Numbered from the stretch's first letter, positions 39,712-48,385 are shown. The stretch: 64,000 nucleotides of DNA from Microbacterium mangrovi (GCF_000802305.1 NZ_JTDK01000017.1:1-64000); one strand, 5' to 3'. The notes: generated by a model from the letters alone, not told the origin. A program made the numbers and translations.

Positions 39712-42345
39712 TCAGGATCCAGGGGCCGGCTCCAGGGTTAGGGTGTCGGTCGCCGCCTTCGTGACGGCGGCTTTCGAGAACGGCCAGGGGTTGGTGCGGC
39801 CGGTCTGCCAAAGCGGGAACTGATCGTCATAGTTGTCGTGGAACACGTGCGCGCTCTCGCCGGTGAGCTGGATCCAGCGCGACCGGTCGAAGTCCTTCAG
39901 GTCCACGATCATGCGCATCGACGGCAGGGTCTGCACCGAGAAATCCGAGCCGATGTCCCAGGCGGTGGCATCCACCACGGACGTGCCGCCGGCCACCGGG
40001 AAGGGCCCGCGGTTGAAGATCCACTCGAGGGCCGGGATGCCGGACGACCCGAAGGTCGCGTTGGTGAGCGTCAGCCGGTGCAGGTCGCCCCAGCGCCATC
40101 CGCGCGGGTCGGGGCCCTGCAGCTTCACGATCCGGTGCGCGGCATCCGTCGCGGCCTTCTGCAGCATCTGATCCTTGCCCGCGACGCCGATCTTCGGGTT
40201 GTTCCACCACTCGGACTGCGGATCGTCGAGCATGGTCGCGATCACCAGGAACAGGCGGTCCTGGTCGTACGTCGGGATCGGATGCTCCCGCCGGGCGAAG
40301 ACGTCCTGTCCGAGTTCGTCCCACAGCACGTTCGCGTAGGCGGCGCCCGCGGAGTCGACCGCGTCGAAGCCGTCCCACTGCTGGAGGACCTTCAGCGCCG
40401 CCGCCGTGGGGGCGTCGGCGGGATGCACGTCCCGGTACGCGACGATGAGCTTCTTGCCCAGCCACAGCCGGCTGTCGGCCTGGATCGCGGACATGTCGGC
40501 GACGGTCAGCTTGTGGGTGGACGACCGCTGCCCGATCAGCTCGGCGATGCGGGCCGCGCGCCAGCCGTAGTCCCAGTCGTTCGTGAGGAAGTACGGGTAC
40601 TTCTCGGAGACGATCGCGTTGTTGGCCGTGACGATGTAGCCGTCGGAGGGGTTGTACACGACGGGGAGCTTCGCGAACGGGATGAAGCCCTTCCAGTCGT
40701 AGGCGGAGTCCCATCCGGGCTGCGGCATCGAGCCGTCGCCGAGCCCGCGGATCGGCAGCTTCCCGGGGGTCTGGTAGCCGATGTTCCCCGCGGTGTCGGC
40801 GTAGATGAGGTTCTGCGCGGGCACGTCGAACAGGCTCGCCGCATGCCGGAACCCGGCGAAGTCCTTCGCGACGTCGAGGGCGAAGATCGCGGTGGCGGTG
40901 GTTCCCGGCGAGAGTGCGGTCCACTTCAGCGCGAGCGCGGTGGTGTCGGGCGGCGTCACGGTCTGCTTGGTCGTCGTGCCCCGTGTGCCGGTGTACCCGT
41001 TCGCGGCGATCGCAGCATCCTCCGCGGACACGTCCGAGATGATCGGCCCGTTGCCGGTCGATCGCACCGTGATGTGCTGGTCCGGGCCGCCGGCGACCTT
41101 GAACGTCTCGGTGCGGGTCTGCAGCGGCACGTACTTCCCGTCGCGCAGGTACGTGTCCCCGCGCACCTTCTCGAGGTACAGATCGGTGACGTCGGTGGTG
41201 AGGTTGGTGAAGCCCCACGCGATGCGGGCGTTGTGCCCGATGATCACGCCCGGCATCCCGGAGAAGCCGTAGCCGGCCACATCGAACGGGCAGGCATCCG
41301 ACACGACCCGGCACTTCAGGTCGACCTGGTGCCAGATTCCCGGCATCGACTCGCCCAGGTGCGGATCGTTCGACAGCAGCGGCATTCCGGATGCCGTGAG
41401 GTCGCCGGAGACCACCCACGAGTTCGAGCCGACGCCCTCGCCGGTGCGGCCGAGCAGCAGCGACGCGGCTTCGACGACCCCGCCGACCTTCTTCCAGCTG
41501 ACCGAGGCGCGGGCGGCGTCCGTGCCGGCGGCCGGGCTCGGCGCCGGGGCATCCGTCGTCAGTTCGGGGACGATCAGCGGGTTCTGGCCGGCCGGGTACT
41601 TGGGCCACAGCTCGGCGAGCTGGGCCGCCGAGTAGTCGGGGGCGACGAGCGCGCGGTCGACCTCCTGGTCGAGGTTGGAGCGGAGGTCCCAGGCCATGGC
41701 CTTCAGCCAGGCGAGTGAGTCGGCGATCGTCCACTTCTCGACCGTGTAGCCCGGATTCTGGATGCCGAGAATGCCGTACTCGAGCGACAGGGCGACCCCG
41801 CTGTGGTCCTTCAGGTAGGCGTTCACGCCGTCGGCGTACGCCTGGTAATACGCCTTCGCGGTCGGGTCGAGGAGGGCGACCTCCTGCTCGGCGACGTGCC
41901 GCCAGCCGAGGGTGCGCAGGAATTTGTCGGTGACCAGCTGGGACGAGCCGAACAGCTCGCTGAGCCGCCCGGCGGTGACGTGCCGGCGGAAGTCCATCTC
42001 GAAGAAGCGGTCCTGCGCGTGCACGAAGCCCTGGGCGTAGAACAGGTCGTGGGCGTCGTCGGCCTGGATCGTCGGGATGCCGTTCGCGTCGCGCAGCACG
42101 GACACGCGGTGGTGCAGGCCGGCCGCCGTGACGGTTCCGTCCAGCTGCGGGAACGAGGCCTGCACCGCCCACACGCCGGCGCCGACCGCGATCATCGCCA
42201 GCGCGACGACGCCCGCGAAGATGCCGTACGCCCACAGGGCGATCCGGCGTCCCACCGAGCGCTTGCGCGGGGGCGCGGGCTTGCGCGCCGAGGAGCGGGT
42301 CGGGGAGGGCGTCGGCGTCGGCGCGGTCGTCGTCACCCGCGGCAT
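39712..42345 (-). CDS. Penicillin acylase family protein
   Basis: An 877-residue N-terminal nucleophile hydrolase precursor. A proline-rich cytosolic start is followed by a membrane anchor or uncleaved signal (34-63). The alpha chain (about 66-300) ends at a linker with autoprocessing at G306/S307 (GEGVGSNSWVVSG), which makes S307 the catalytic N-terminal serine of the beta chain. Other family blocks are LLSNDPHLGESMPGIWHQV and MPGVIIGHNARIAWGFTN. Relatives deacylate beta-lactams or acyl-homoserine lactones, so quorum quenching is possible; the real substrate is unknown. ATG 42345 suits a protein held outside the membrane. It stands alone, 72 bp from the YhgE gene. Confidence 0.93.
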   Translation of the reverse strand: MPRVTTTAPTPTPSPTRSSARKPAPPRKRSVGRRIALWAYGIFAGVVALAMIAVGAGVWAVQASFPQLDGTVTAAGLHHRVSVLRDANGIPTIQADDAHDLFYAQGFVHAQDRFFEMDFRRHVTAGRLSELFGSSQLVTDKFLRTLGWRHVAEQEVALLDPTAKAYYQAYADGVNAYLKDHSGVALSLEYGILGIQNPGYTVEKWTIADSLAWLKAMAWDLRSNLDQEVDRALVAPDYSAAQLAELWPKYPAGQNPLIVPELTTDAPAPSPAAGTDAARASVSWKKVGGVVEAASLLLGRTGEGVGSNSWVVSGDLTASGMPLLSNDPHLGESMPGIWHQVDLKCRVVSDACPFDVAGYGFSGMPGVIIGHNARIAWGFTNLTTDVTDLYLEKVRGDTYLRDGKYVPLQTRTETFKVAGGPDQHITVRSTGNGPIISDVSAEDAAIAANGYTGTRGTTTKQTVTPPDTTALALKWTALSPGTTATAIFALDVAKDFAGFRHAASLFDVPAQNLIYADTAGNIGYQTPGKLPIRGLGDGSMPQPGWDSAYDWKGFIPFAKLPVVYNPSDGYIVTANNAIVSEKYPYFLTNDWDYGWRAARIAELIGQRSSTHKLTVADMSAIQADSRLWLGKKLIVAYRDVHPADAPTAAALKVLQQWDGFDAVDSAGAAYANVLWDELGQDVFARREHPIPTYDQDRLFLVIATMLDDPQSEWWNNPKIGVAGKDQMLQKAATDAAHRIVKLQGPDPRGWRWGDLHRLTLTNATFGSSGIPALEWIFNRGPFPVAGGTSVVDATAWDIGSDFSVQTLPSMRMIVDLKDFDRSRWIQLTGESAHVFHDNYDDQFPLWQTGRTNPWPFSKAAVTKAATDTLTLEPAPGS

Positions 42346-42417
42346 CCTACCGATCCTGGGCGGATGCTGACAGGACCCGGCGGGCCGCCTCGAGGAGACG
42401 CGTCTTGTGCGGGCGGG

Positions 42418-44385
42418 TCAGGCCATGAGGCTCGGCTGCAGGTCGCGGAGGGTCCGGTGGTGGGTCTTGCGGGCCACGCCGAGCGCGGTGATCGCGAGGG
42501 CGCCGACCAGCCAGGCCCCGAGCACGAGCAGGTCGGTGCCGACCCGGTCGAGGTTGCCGCCGTACATCACCTGTCGCAGGGCGTCGGTGACGTATCCCAT
42601 CGGCAGGACGTGGTGCAGGCCGGCCAGCGGAGTGGGAAGCGTCTGCCACGGGAACGTGCCGCCGGCGGTGACCAGCTGCATGACCATGAACACGAGACCG
42701 AGGAACTGTCCGGTCGACCCGAGCCACACGTTCAGCGCCAGGATGATCGCCGCGAACGTGAGGGATGCCGCGAACATGATGCCGAGGGTTCCCCACGGAT
42801 GCCCGAACGAGAACCCGAGCCAGACCGCGAGCACTCCGAACAGCGCCACCATCTGCAGCACGCCCAGCAGTGCCGGGGTGAGCCAGCCGGCGAACGTGAT
42901 GCGCACCGGCTTGCGCAGCGCCGTCATCGCGCGGCGCGAGACCGGCTTGATGATGTTGAACAGGGCGTAGATGCCGATCCAGGCGGCCAGGGCGACGAAG
43001 AACGGAGCCAGCCCGGCGCCGTAGTTCTTCGCGGTGGCGACCTTGCCCGAGTCGATCGCGATCGGGTCGGCGATGGTCTTCGCCTGCGCCTCGCGCAGGG
43101 CGGCATCCGACTTCGGCAGCTTCTGCGCGCCGTCGGCGAGGCTCGTGGCGAGCGTGTGCGCGCCCTTGTCGAGGGTGGCGAGGCCCGTCGCCAGCGAGTC
43201 GGTGCCGGAGCTGAGCTTCGCAGCCCCCGCCGCGGCCGAATCGGCACCCGCCGCGGTCTTGGCCGCACCGGCCGAGAGGGTGCTCGCCCCGGAGGCCAGC
43301 TTCGTCGCACCGGCGTGCAGGGCGGATGCCCCCGACGAGACCTGCGCGGCCCCGGACGACACCTGGTTCGCGCCGGCCGACAGCGCGTCGATCTTGCCGA
43401 CGGCGGACTGCACCTTCGTGTTGCCCTGGCTGATCCGCGAGGCGATCGGGTCGAGCTTGCCGAGCACCCGGTCGATCTGGGCGTCGTCGAGGCCCTGCGC
43501 GCGCAGTTCGGTGATGATGTCCTGGCGGAGCTGGGGGAGCTTGTCGGTCGCGGTCTGCATCGCGGAGCCGGCCTGATCGGCGTAGCCCGCGATCGTCGCG
43601 TTGCCCGCGGCGACCTGCTTCGCGCCGGCGGCGACCTTCGCCGAACCCTGAGCCAGGGTGGCGCTGCCGCCCTGCAGTTCGGCGGCGCCCGAGGCGAGGG
43701 ATGCCGCGCCGTCCGCGACCTGGTGCGTGGCGCCGGCGAGCGTCCTGGTGCCGCCGGCGAGGCTGTGCGCTCCGGACTGCAGCTGCGCCGCCCCGGACTG
43801 CGCCTGGTCGGTGCCGTCGGCCAGCTGCCCGGCGCCGTCGGCGGCCTTCACGAGGCTGGAGCGGATGTCGGAGATCGCGGTGAGCAGGCGGTTGGCCGCC
43901 GTCTCGCCGACGGTCTCGGCGACCGACCGGCGGATCTTCTCGACGGCCTGCGCGCCGATCGTGGAGGCGAGGTAGTTGTTGGCGTCGTTGGTCTCCAGCG
44001 AGATCGTCGCCTGGTGCGGGTCGGACCCTGCCGCCGACGTGAGCGCCGCGGAGAAGTTCGCGGGGATCGTCACCGTGAAGTCGACCGCGCCGTCGTGGAG
44101 CGCGCGGGATGCCCCATCCTCCGACATCCGCATCCAGTCGAACGCGCCGCCCTTGATCAGCTGGTCGGCGACGGTGTCGCCGTAGTTGGTTCCGTCGGCG
44201 CCCTCGTCGTCGACGACGAGTGCGACGGGGACGTCGGCGAGCTTGCCGTAGGGGTCCTGGTTCGCCCACAGGTACAGCCCGCCGTACAGCAGCGGGACGA
44301 GCATGAGCGCGGCGACGGCGAGACGCGACATCTTGGTGGCGGTGAGCCGGCGCAGTTCGGCCATGACCATGGCGGGGATCTTCAT
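42418..44385 (-). CDS. YhgE/Pip domain membrane protein (ABC-2-like permease)
   Basis: A 655-residue membrane protein. One helix (22-40) follows a short cytosolic start, then a large extracellular region (41-450) with repeated Ala/Gly/Ser-rich helices (patterns such as LASGAAELQGGSATLAQGSAKVAAGA), typical of the YhgE/Pip phage-infection-protein family. Five or six C-terminal helices (about 455-640) resemble ABC-2 permeases. Members act in export of proteins or envelope lipids. ATG 44385 overlaps the stop of the ABC-like gene (ATGA), so the two products are coupled and probably form one complex. Confidence 0.92.
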   Translation of the reverse strand: MKIPAMVMAELRRLTATKMSRLAVAALMLVPLLYGGLYLWANQDPYGKLADVPVALVVDDEGADGTNYGDTVADQLIKGGAFDWMRMSEDGASRALHDGAVDFTVTIPANFSAALTSAAGSDPHQATISLETNDANNYLASTIGAQAVEKIRRSVAETVGETAANRLLTAISDIRSSLVKAADGAGQLADGTDQAQSGAAQLQSGAHSLAGGTRTLAGATHQVADGAASLASGAAELQGGSATLAQGSAKVAAGAKQVAAGNATIAGYADQAGSAMQTATDKLPQLRQDIITELRAQGLDDAQIDRVLGKLDPIASRISQGNTKVQSAVGKIDALSAGANQVSSGAAQVSSGASALHAGATKLASGASTLSAGAAKTAAGADSAAAGAAKLSSGTDSLATGLATLDKGAHTLATSLADGAQKLPKSDAALREAQAKTIADPIAIDSGKVATAKNYGAGLAPFFVALAAWIGIYALFNIIKPVSRRAMTALRKPVRITFAGWLTPALLGVLQMVALFGVLAVWLGFSFGHPWGTLGIMFAASLTFAAIILALNVWLGSTGQFLGLVFMVMQLVTAGGTFPWQTLPTPLAGLHHVLPMGYVTDALRQVMYGGNLDRVGTDLLVLGAWLVGALAITALGVARKTHHRTLRDLQPSLMA

Positions 44386-45332
44386 CGGGCGTCCTCCTCC
44401 TCGTCGTTCTCGGTCGTCGAGCGAGCCGCATGCGAGTCGAAACGCTCGTCCCCGCTCGTCTCCCGTTCGGGCTGGTCGTTCTCGGTCGCCCCGCGAGCCG
44501 CAGGCGAGTCGAAGCGCTCGCCTCCGCTGCTCTCCTGTTCGGGTTCGTCGTTCTCGGTCGTTGAGCGAGCCGCAGGCGAGACGAGACGCTCGCCTCCGCT
44601 GGTCTCCCGTTCGGGTTGGTCGCTCTCGGTCGTTGAGCGAGCCGCAGGCGAGACGAAACGCTCGCCCCCGCTCGTCTCCCGTTCGGGCTCTTCGCCCGCA
44701 GCCTCGCCGCCGTTCCCGTCATCCACCCCGGCATCCTCCTCGGGAAGCTCCGCCAGCACGCGCACGGCGGCGGCTCCCGCGACGACCAGCACGGCGTAGC
44801 CGTCGGCGGCGAATCGGTTCGCGGTCTCCCACCATTCCGCGGGTTCGCCGCGGTGGCGGTCGGGGGACACGAGCACCAGGCCCTCGACCTCGGGCCGCAG
44901 GGCGGTCAGCTGCATCAGCAGTTCGATGCGATCGCGTGGCACGAGCTCGCCGATCGGGCGACGTGCGAGTTCGGCGAAACCGTGCTCGGCGAGCCAGCGC
45001 TTGGCGGCTGAGATCGTCGACGGGCGTCCGGCGAACATCAGCTCCTCGACGGTGAGCCCCGTGACGGTGACGTTCGGTTCGGGGTCGCACACCGGCGGGG
45101 CGTCCACGAGGGCGACGCGTCGGCGCAGCGCGCGGCCGTCGGCCGTCCCGTCGATCGCGACGGTGCCGGCATCCGGAACCATGCGTCCGCTCGCGATGAG
45201 GCCGAGCACGGTGGGGCGCTGCTCGGTCTCGGCGACGGCCAGGACGGCCTCGCCCGACGCGTACGCGACGTCGGCGGGCGGCAGCACCTCCCCGTCTTTG
45301 CCCTTGCGGACTCCGCGAAGTTCCACGCGCAT
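44382..45332 (-). CDS. ABC ATPase-like protein without P-loop, with repeat tail
   Basis: A 316-residue protein. Residues 1-195 follow the order of an ABC transporter ATPase (VELRGVRKGKDGEVLPPADV, then VLGLIASGRMVPDAGTVAIDG, LRRRVALVDAPPVCDPEPNVTV). The key motifs are gone: the Walker A position reads AETEQRPT rather than GxxGxGKS, LSGGQ is replaced around ELVPRDRIELL, and the Walker B/catalytic Glu region reads LVLVSPDRH. ATP hydrolysis is therefore unlikely. Residues 217-312 are four 24-residue repeats built on ERETSGGERFVSPAARSTTE, encoded by copies of an intergenic repeat. The gene lies between tetR (one-base overlap) and yhgE-like (four-base overlap). A structural or regulatory partner of the permease is my best guess. 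Confidence 0.85.
   Translation of the reverse strand: MRVELRGVRKGKDGEVLPPADVAYASGEAVLAVAETEQRPTVLGLIASGRMVPDAGTVAIDGTADGRALRRRVALVDAPPVCDPEPNVTVTGLTVEELMFAGRPSTISAAKRWLAEHGFAELARRPIGELVPRDRIELLMQLTALRPEVEGLVLVSPDRHRGEPAEWWETANRFAADGYAVLVVAGAAAVRVLAELPEEDAGVDDGNGGEAAGEEPERETSGGERFVSPAARSTTESDQPERETSGGERLVSPAARSTTENDEPEQESSGGERFDSPAARGATENDQPERETSGDERFDSHAARSTTENDEEEDAR
44397..44684 (-). repeat. Four 72-bp in-frame tandem repeats of the GCGTTTCGTCTCGC element inside a CDS
   Basis: Each 72-bp unit encodes 24 residues (217-240, 241-264, 265-288, 289-312 of the ABC-like protein). On the minus strand each contains a form of GCGTTTCGTCTCGCCTGCGG followed by CTCGCTCAACGACCGAGA, which is the intergenic element found at 31886 and 58640. 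Units differ at several positions, so the array is not a recent assembly artefact. Confidence 0.85.
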
Positions 45333-45985
45333 CAGTCGGTCCCCTCCATGTCGGACCGCGGTCCGGAATCAAGTTCGAGTTCAGGATGCCCGTCGATGAG
45401 CGCGATCGCCTCGCGCCACGACAGGCCCGCCACGCCCAGCACCGCCCGGACGGCGATCCCCGCGGCATCCGGCGTCGCGGCATCCAGCCGGGTGACGACG
45501 GCGCGCGCGGCCTCTTCGACCAGTCGCGCGAGCACGGAGGCCGGCATGTCGGTGCGCAGGGCGCCGGCGGCCCGTCCGGCCTCGACGATCGCGAGCACCT
45601 GGGCCCGCAGCGGTGCGAGCGCGGCGGCGGTCTCGGCCACGTGCGCCTCGTCGAGGGCGATGGCGGCGGCGACCTGCACGGCGGCGGCCTCATGCCAGAG
45701 CAGCGCGGTCAGCCGGGCGAGGGCGACGCGGGCGTCCGCGTCGTCGACGCGCAGGGCGATGTCGTTGAAGCGCTGCGCGCCGGCCGCGATCAGCTCGCTG
45801 ATCAGGGAATCGCGGTCGGCGAAGTGGCCGTACAGGGTCCGTCGGCTGACCCCCGCAGCCCGCGCGATCGCGTCCAGCGGTGCGTGCGGGTCGGATGCCA
45901 GCGTCTCGATCGCCGCGGTGAGGATGCAGGCTCGGTTCTCGAGCGCGTCCCGGCGGGGCTTGCGCGCGGCAGCAGGGGTGGTCAT
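45332..45985 (-). CDS. TetR family transcriptional regulator
   Basis: A 217-residue repressor. The N-terminal HTH (about 15-65) reads ACILTAAIETLASDP, LDAIARAAGVSRRTLYGHFADRDSLISELI. The Ala-rich helical C-terminal part (70-217) would bind a ligand that I cannot name. ATG 45985 lies seven bases after TAGAAT, a leaderless -10, and its own 26-bp operator overlaps the -35. The stop overlaps the ABC-like start by one base, so the operon is tetR, ABC-like, yhgE-like. The repressor should control all three genes. Confidence 0.93.
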   Translation of the reverse strand: MTTPAAARKPRRDALENRACILTAAIETLASDPHAPLDAIARAAGVSRRTLYGHFADRDSLISELIAAGAQRFNDIALRVDDADARVALARLTALLWHEAAAVQVAAAIALDEAHVAETAAALAPLRAQVLAIVEAGRAAGALRTDMPASVLARLVEEAARAVVTRLDAATPDAAGIAVRAVLGVAGLSWREAIALIDGHPELELDSGPRSDMEGTD

Positions 45986-45992
45986 TTCCCCG

Positions 45993-46026
45993 ATTCTACC
46001 TAACTTGCACGCTACTGTGCAAGTTA
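45993..46026 (-). promoter_or_regulatory. Autoregulated leaderless promoter and TetR operator
   Basis: A perfect inverted repeat TAACTTGCAC / GTGCAAGTTA (46001-46010 and 46017-46026, 6-bp spacer). On the minus strand one arm holds the -35 TTGCAC (46022-46017), an 18-bp spacer contains the other arm, and the -10 TAGAAT is 45998-45993. ATG follows after seven bases. Repressor bound here would block polymerase. Confidence 0.75.
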
Positions 46027-46044
46027 ACGTGCCTACGCCCCTCT

Positions 46045-46160
46045 TGCTCCACCGTCAACATTTGCCCGCCCGTCGCGCATTTCTTGTCGGTGGAGCAGGG
46101 GATGCGCCCGCTCCACCGACAAGATCGGCGCTCGGCGGGCGCATTTGTTGTCGGTGGAAC
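46045..46160. repeat. Two hairpin elements (53 and 51 nt) with GTTCCACCGACAA-type arms
   Basis: Unit one: TGCTCCACCGTCAA (46045-46058) with TTGTCGGTGGAGCA (46084-46097). Unit two: GCTCCACCGACAA (46110-46122) with TTGTCGGTGGAAC (46148-46160). Each has one arm mismatch and a loop of exactly 25 nt. A third copy is at 60073-60123. Confidence 0.75.
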
Positions 46161-46177
46161 GCGGGCCGGGGCACAAA

Positions 46178-46215
46178 GCACGGCGCCCACCGACCGAGGT
46201 CGATGGGCGCCGTGC
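46178..46215 (-). terminator. Rho-independent terminator of argG
   Basis: A 12-bp perfect stem GCACGGCGCCCA / TGGGCGCCGTGC with a 14-nt loop lies 10 bp past the argG stop. On the minus strand it is followed by TTTGTG. Confidence 0.8.
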
Positions 46216-46225
46216 GAAGCGTCGG

Positions 46226-47650
46226 TCAGTCGGTGCCGGTGTCGAACGCGGCGGATTCGGATGCCTCCGCGACGGCGGCGAGTTCGGCATCCGACTCGCT
46301 CTCGGCGATGGCCTCGCCCTGGCCCTGCTCGAGCTCGCCCACCAGGGCGCCGGTGGCGCCGCCGATGAGCCCCATGCCGGCGTACTGCTCCAGGCGCGTG
46401 CGCGAGTCGGCGATGTCGAGGTTGCGCATGGTCAGCTGTCCGATGCGGTCGACCGGGCCGAAGGCGGCATCCCCGACGCGCTCCATCGAGAGCTTCTCGG
46501 GCGCGTACGACAGGCCGGGGCCGGTCGTGTCGAGGATCGTGTAGTCCTCGCCGCGGCGCAGTCGCAGCGTGACCGTGCCGGTGATGGCCGACCCGACCCA
46601 CTTCTGGATCGATTCGCGCAGCATGAACGACTGCGGCTCCAGCCAGCGGCCCTCGTACATGAGGCGGCCGAGGCGGCGGCCCTGCTCGTGGTAGGTCGCG
46701 AGGGTGTCCTCGTTCAGGATGCCGTTGACGAGGCGCTCGTATGCGGTGAACAGCAGCGCCATGCCCGGCGCCTCGTAGATGCCGCGGGACTTCGCCTCGA
46801 TGATGCGGTTCTCGATCTGATCGCTCATGCCGAGGCCGTGGCGGCCGCCGATGCGGTTGGCCTCCAGGACGAGCGCGACCGCATCCGTGTACTCGACGCC
46901 GTTGAGCGAGACCGGGCGTCCGGCTTCGAAGCCGACGGTGACGTCTTCGGTGGCGATCTCGACCGACGGGTCCCAGAAGCGCACACCCATGATGGGTTCG
47001 ACGGTCTCGAGCGAGACGTCGAGGTGCTCGAGGGTCTTCGCCTCGTGCGTCGCACCCCAGATGTTGGCGTCGGTGGAGTACGCCTTCTCGGCCGAGTCGC
47101 GGTACGGGAAACCGTGTGCGACCAGCCATTCGCTCATCTCCTGGCGGCCGCCGAGCTCGTGCACGAAGTCAGCGTCGAGCCACGGCTTGTAGATGCGCAG
47201 GTTGGGGTTGGCGAGCAGGCCGTAGCGGTAGAACCGCTCGATGTCGTTGCCCTTGTAGGTGGAGCCGTCGCCCCAGATGTCGACGCCGTCCTCCTTCATG
47301 GCGCGTACCAGCAGCGTGCCGGTGACGGCGCGGCCGATCGGCGTCGTGTTGAAGTAGGTGCGTCCGCCGGAGCGGATGTGGAACGCGCCGCAGGCCAGGG
47401 CGCCGAAGCCCTCTTCGACGAGCATCGGCTTGCAGTCGACCAGGCGCGACACCTCGGCGCCGTACTGCGACGCGCGGCCGGGGATCGCCTCGATGTCGGT
47501 CTCGTCGGGCTGGCCCAGGTCACCCGTGTAGGTGCACGGGATCGCGCCCTTGTCGCGCATCCAGGCGACCGCGACCGAGGTGTCGAGGCCTCCGGAGAAG
47601 GCGATGCCGACGCGCTCGCCGACGGGCAGGGATTGCAGGACTTTCGACAT
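46226..47650 (-). CDS. argG: Argininosuccinate synthase
   Basis: A 474-residue enzyme joining citrulline and aspartate with ATP in arginine synthesis. The N-type ATP pyrophosphatase loop is SGGLDTS at residues 19-25; later family blocks are TYTGDLGQPDETDIEAIPGR broken here, GDGSTYKGNDIERFYRYG and YSTDANIWGATHEAK. Length and the latter block match the class II (longer) ArgG type. The final 40 residues are Ala/Glu/Ser-rich and extra. ATG 47650 lies seven bases after a TAGGCT -10 box, so the mRNA is probably leaderless. Other arg genes are absent from the window. Confidence 0.97.
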   Translation of the reverse strand: MSKVLQSLPVGERVGIAFSGGLDTSVAVAWMRDKGAIPCTYTGDLGQPDETDIEAIPGRASQYGAEVSRLVDCKPMLVEEGFGALACGAFHIRSGGRTYFNTTPIGRAVTGTLLVRAMKEDGVDIWGDGSTYKGNDIERFYRYGLLANPNLRIYKPWLDADFVHELGGRQEMSEWLVAHGFPYRDSAEKAYSTDANIWGATHEAKTLEHLDVSLETVEPIMGVRFWDPSVEIATEDVTVGFEAGRPVSLNGVEYTDAVALVLEANRIGGRHGLGMSDQIENRIIEAKSRGIYEAPGMALLFTAYERLVNGILNEDTLATYHEQGRRLGRLMYEGRWLEPQSFMLRESIQKWVGSAITGTVTLRLRRGEDYTILDTTGPGLSYAPEKLSMERVGDAAFGPVDRIGQLTMRNLDIADSRTRLEQYAGMGLIGGATGALVGELEQGQGEAIAESESDAELAAVAEASESAAFDTGTD

Positions 47651-47657
47651 GCGTCCA

Positions 47658-47663
47658 AGCCTA
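47658..47663 (-). promoter_or_regulatory. Leaderless -10 element of argG
   Basis: On the minus strand TAGGCT is followed by seven bases and then the argG ATG. The fit to TANNNT and the spacing are as in the TetR and PPC-domain promoters of this window. Confidence 0.5.
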
Positions 47664-47751
47664 CCGAGCCGCAGGATCGCGCCGAAGTCGGCATCCGTCA
47701 TCCGCGGCCCTCCCCGCCAGCCCCGGGGTGTGTGACCGCAGGGGAGGGGGC

Positions 47752-47859
47752 TCACTCGTCACGTTGTGCGGGTGCGGGTGCGACTTGTGACGAGCGAAGT
47801 GGCTCCGGCATCCCGACTCGTCGCCTTGTGCGGCAGGCGTCGCGTTTCGTGACGAGTGA
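47752..47859. repeat. Two tandem CTCGTCAC / GTGACGAG hairpins
   Basis: Unit A: CTCGTCAC (47755-47762) with GTGACGAG (47787-47794). Unit B: CTCGTCGC (47817-47824) with GTGACGAG (47849-47856). Both loops are exactly 24 nt. The outermost TCACTCGTCAC and GTGACGAGTGA can also pair over the whole region. They lie between argG and the mog-like gene. Confidence 0.65.
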
Positions 47860-47879
47860 ACCCGGGCATCAGATGCGGG

Positions 47880-48350
47880 TCAGTGGTCGCCGCCGTCGAG
47901 CTGGGAGATCACGTGCCCGGCAACGCGCAGCACGAGCGGGATGCCGGACGCCACGCCCCGTGGCGAACCGGGCAGGTTCACCACGAGCGCCCGCGCGGTC
48001 ACTCCCGCCACGCCGCGGGTGAGCAGCGCCATGGGGGTGTCGGCTGCTCCGCTCCGGCGCAGCTCCTCCATGATCCCGGGCAGTTCGCGCTCGATCACCG
48101 TGCGGGTGCCCTCCGGGGTGCGGTCGCGCGGCGCCACCCCGGTGCCCCCGGAGGTCACGATCAGCCGGGCGCCGGCATCCTCCGCCTCGCGCAGCGCCGC
48201 CGCGACGCTGTCGGCGCCGTCGGGCACCACGACGGCATCCTCGCACTCCCACCCCGCCTCGCGCAGCGCCGCGACCGCGACGGGGCCGGAGGAATCCGGC
48301 CGGGCTCCGGCGCTCGAACGGTCCGACACCGTCACCACGGCAGCGCGCAT
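47880..48350 (-). CDS. MogA/MoaB family molybdenum cofactor protein
   Basis: A 156-residue protein of the molybdopterin adenylyltransferase family, which activates molybdopterin with AMP before molybdenum insertion. The substrate loop is LIVTSGGTGVAPRDRTPEGT and the conserved C-terminal strand contains VVNLPGSPRGVASG. VTVSDRSSAGARPDSSG opens the fold. ATG 48350 follows GGAGA by three bases. It is divergent from moaC with a 35-bp gap, so both may share a control region. MogA and MoaB cannot be told apart here. Confidence 0.92.
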   Translation of the reverse strand: MRAAVVTVSDRSSAGARPDSSGPVAVAALREAGWECEDAVVVPDGADSVAAALREAEDAGARLIVTSGGTGVAPRDRTPEGTRTVIERELPGIMEELRRSGAADTPMALLTRGVAGVTARALVVNLPGSPRGVASGIPLVLRVAGHVISQLDGGDH

Positions 48351-48385
48351 CTCGTCTCCTCGGGTAATCCGTCACACTTGTCTCT

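Noticed and set aside
44397..44684. Assembly artefact of tandem repeats
   Set aside because: The four units differ at several base positions and all stay in frame, which a collapsed or duplicated read would not give.
41803..44799. 998-residue plus-strand ORF opposite the acylase and YhgE genes
   Set aside because: No conserved motif, and the opposite strand holds two clear families with coupled starts.
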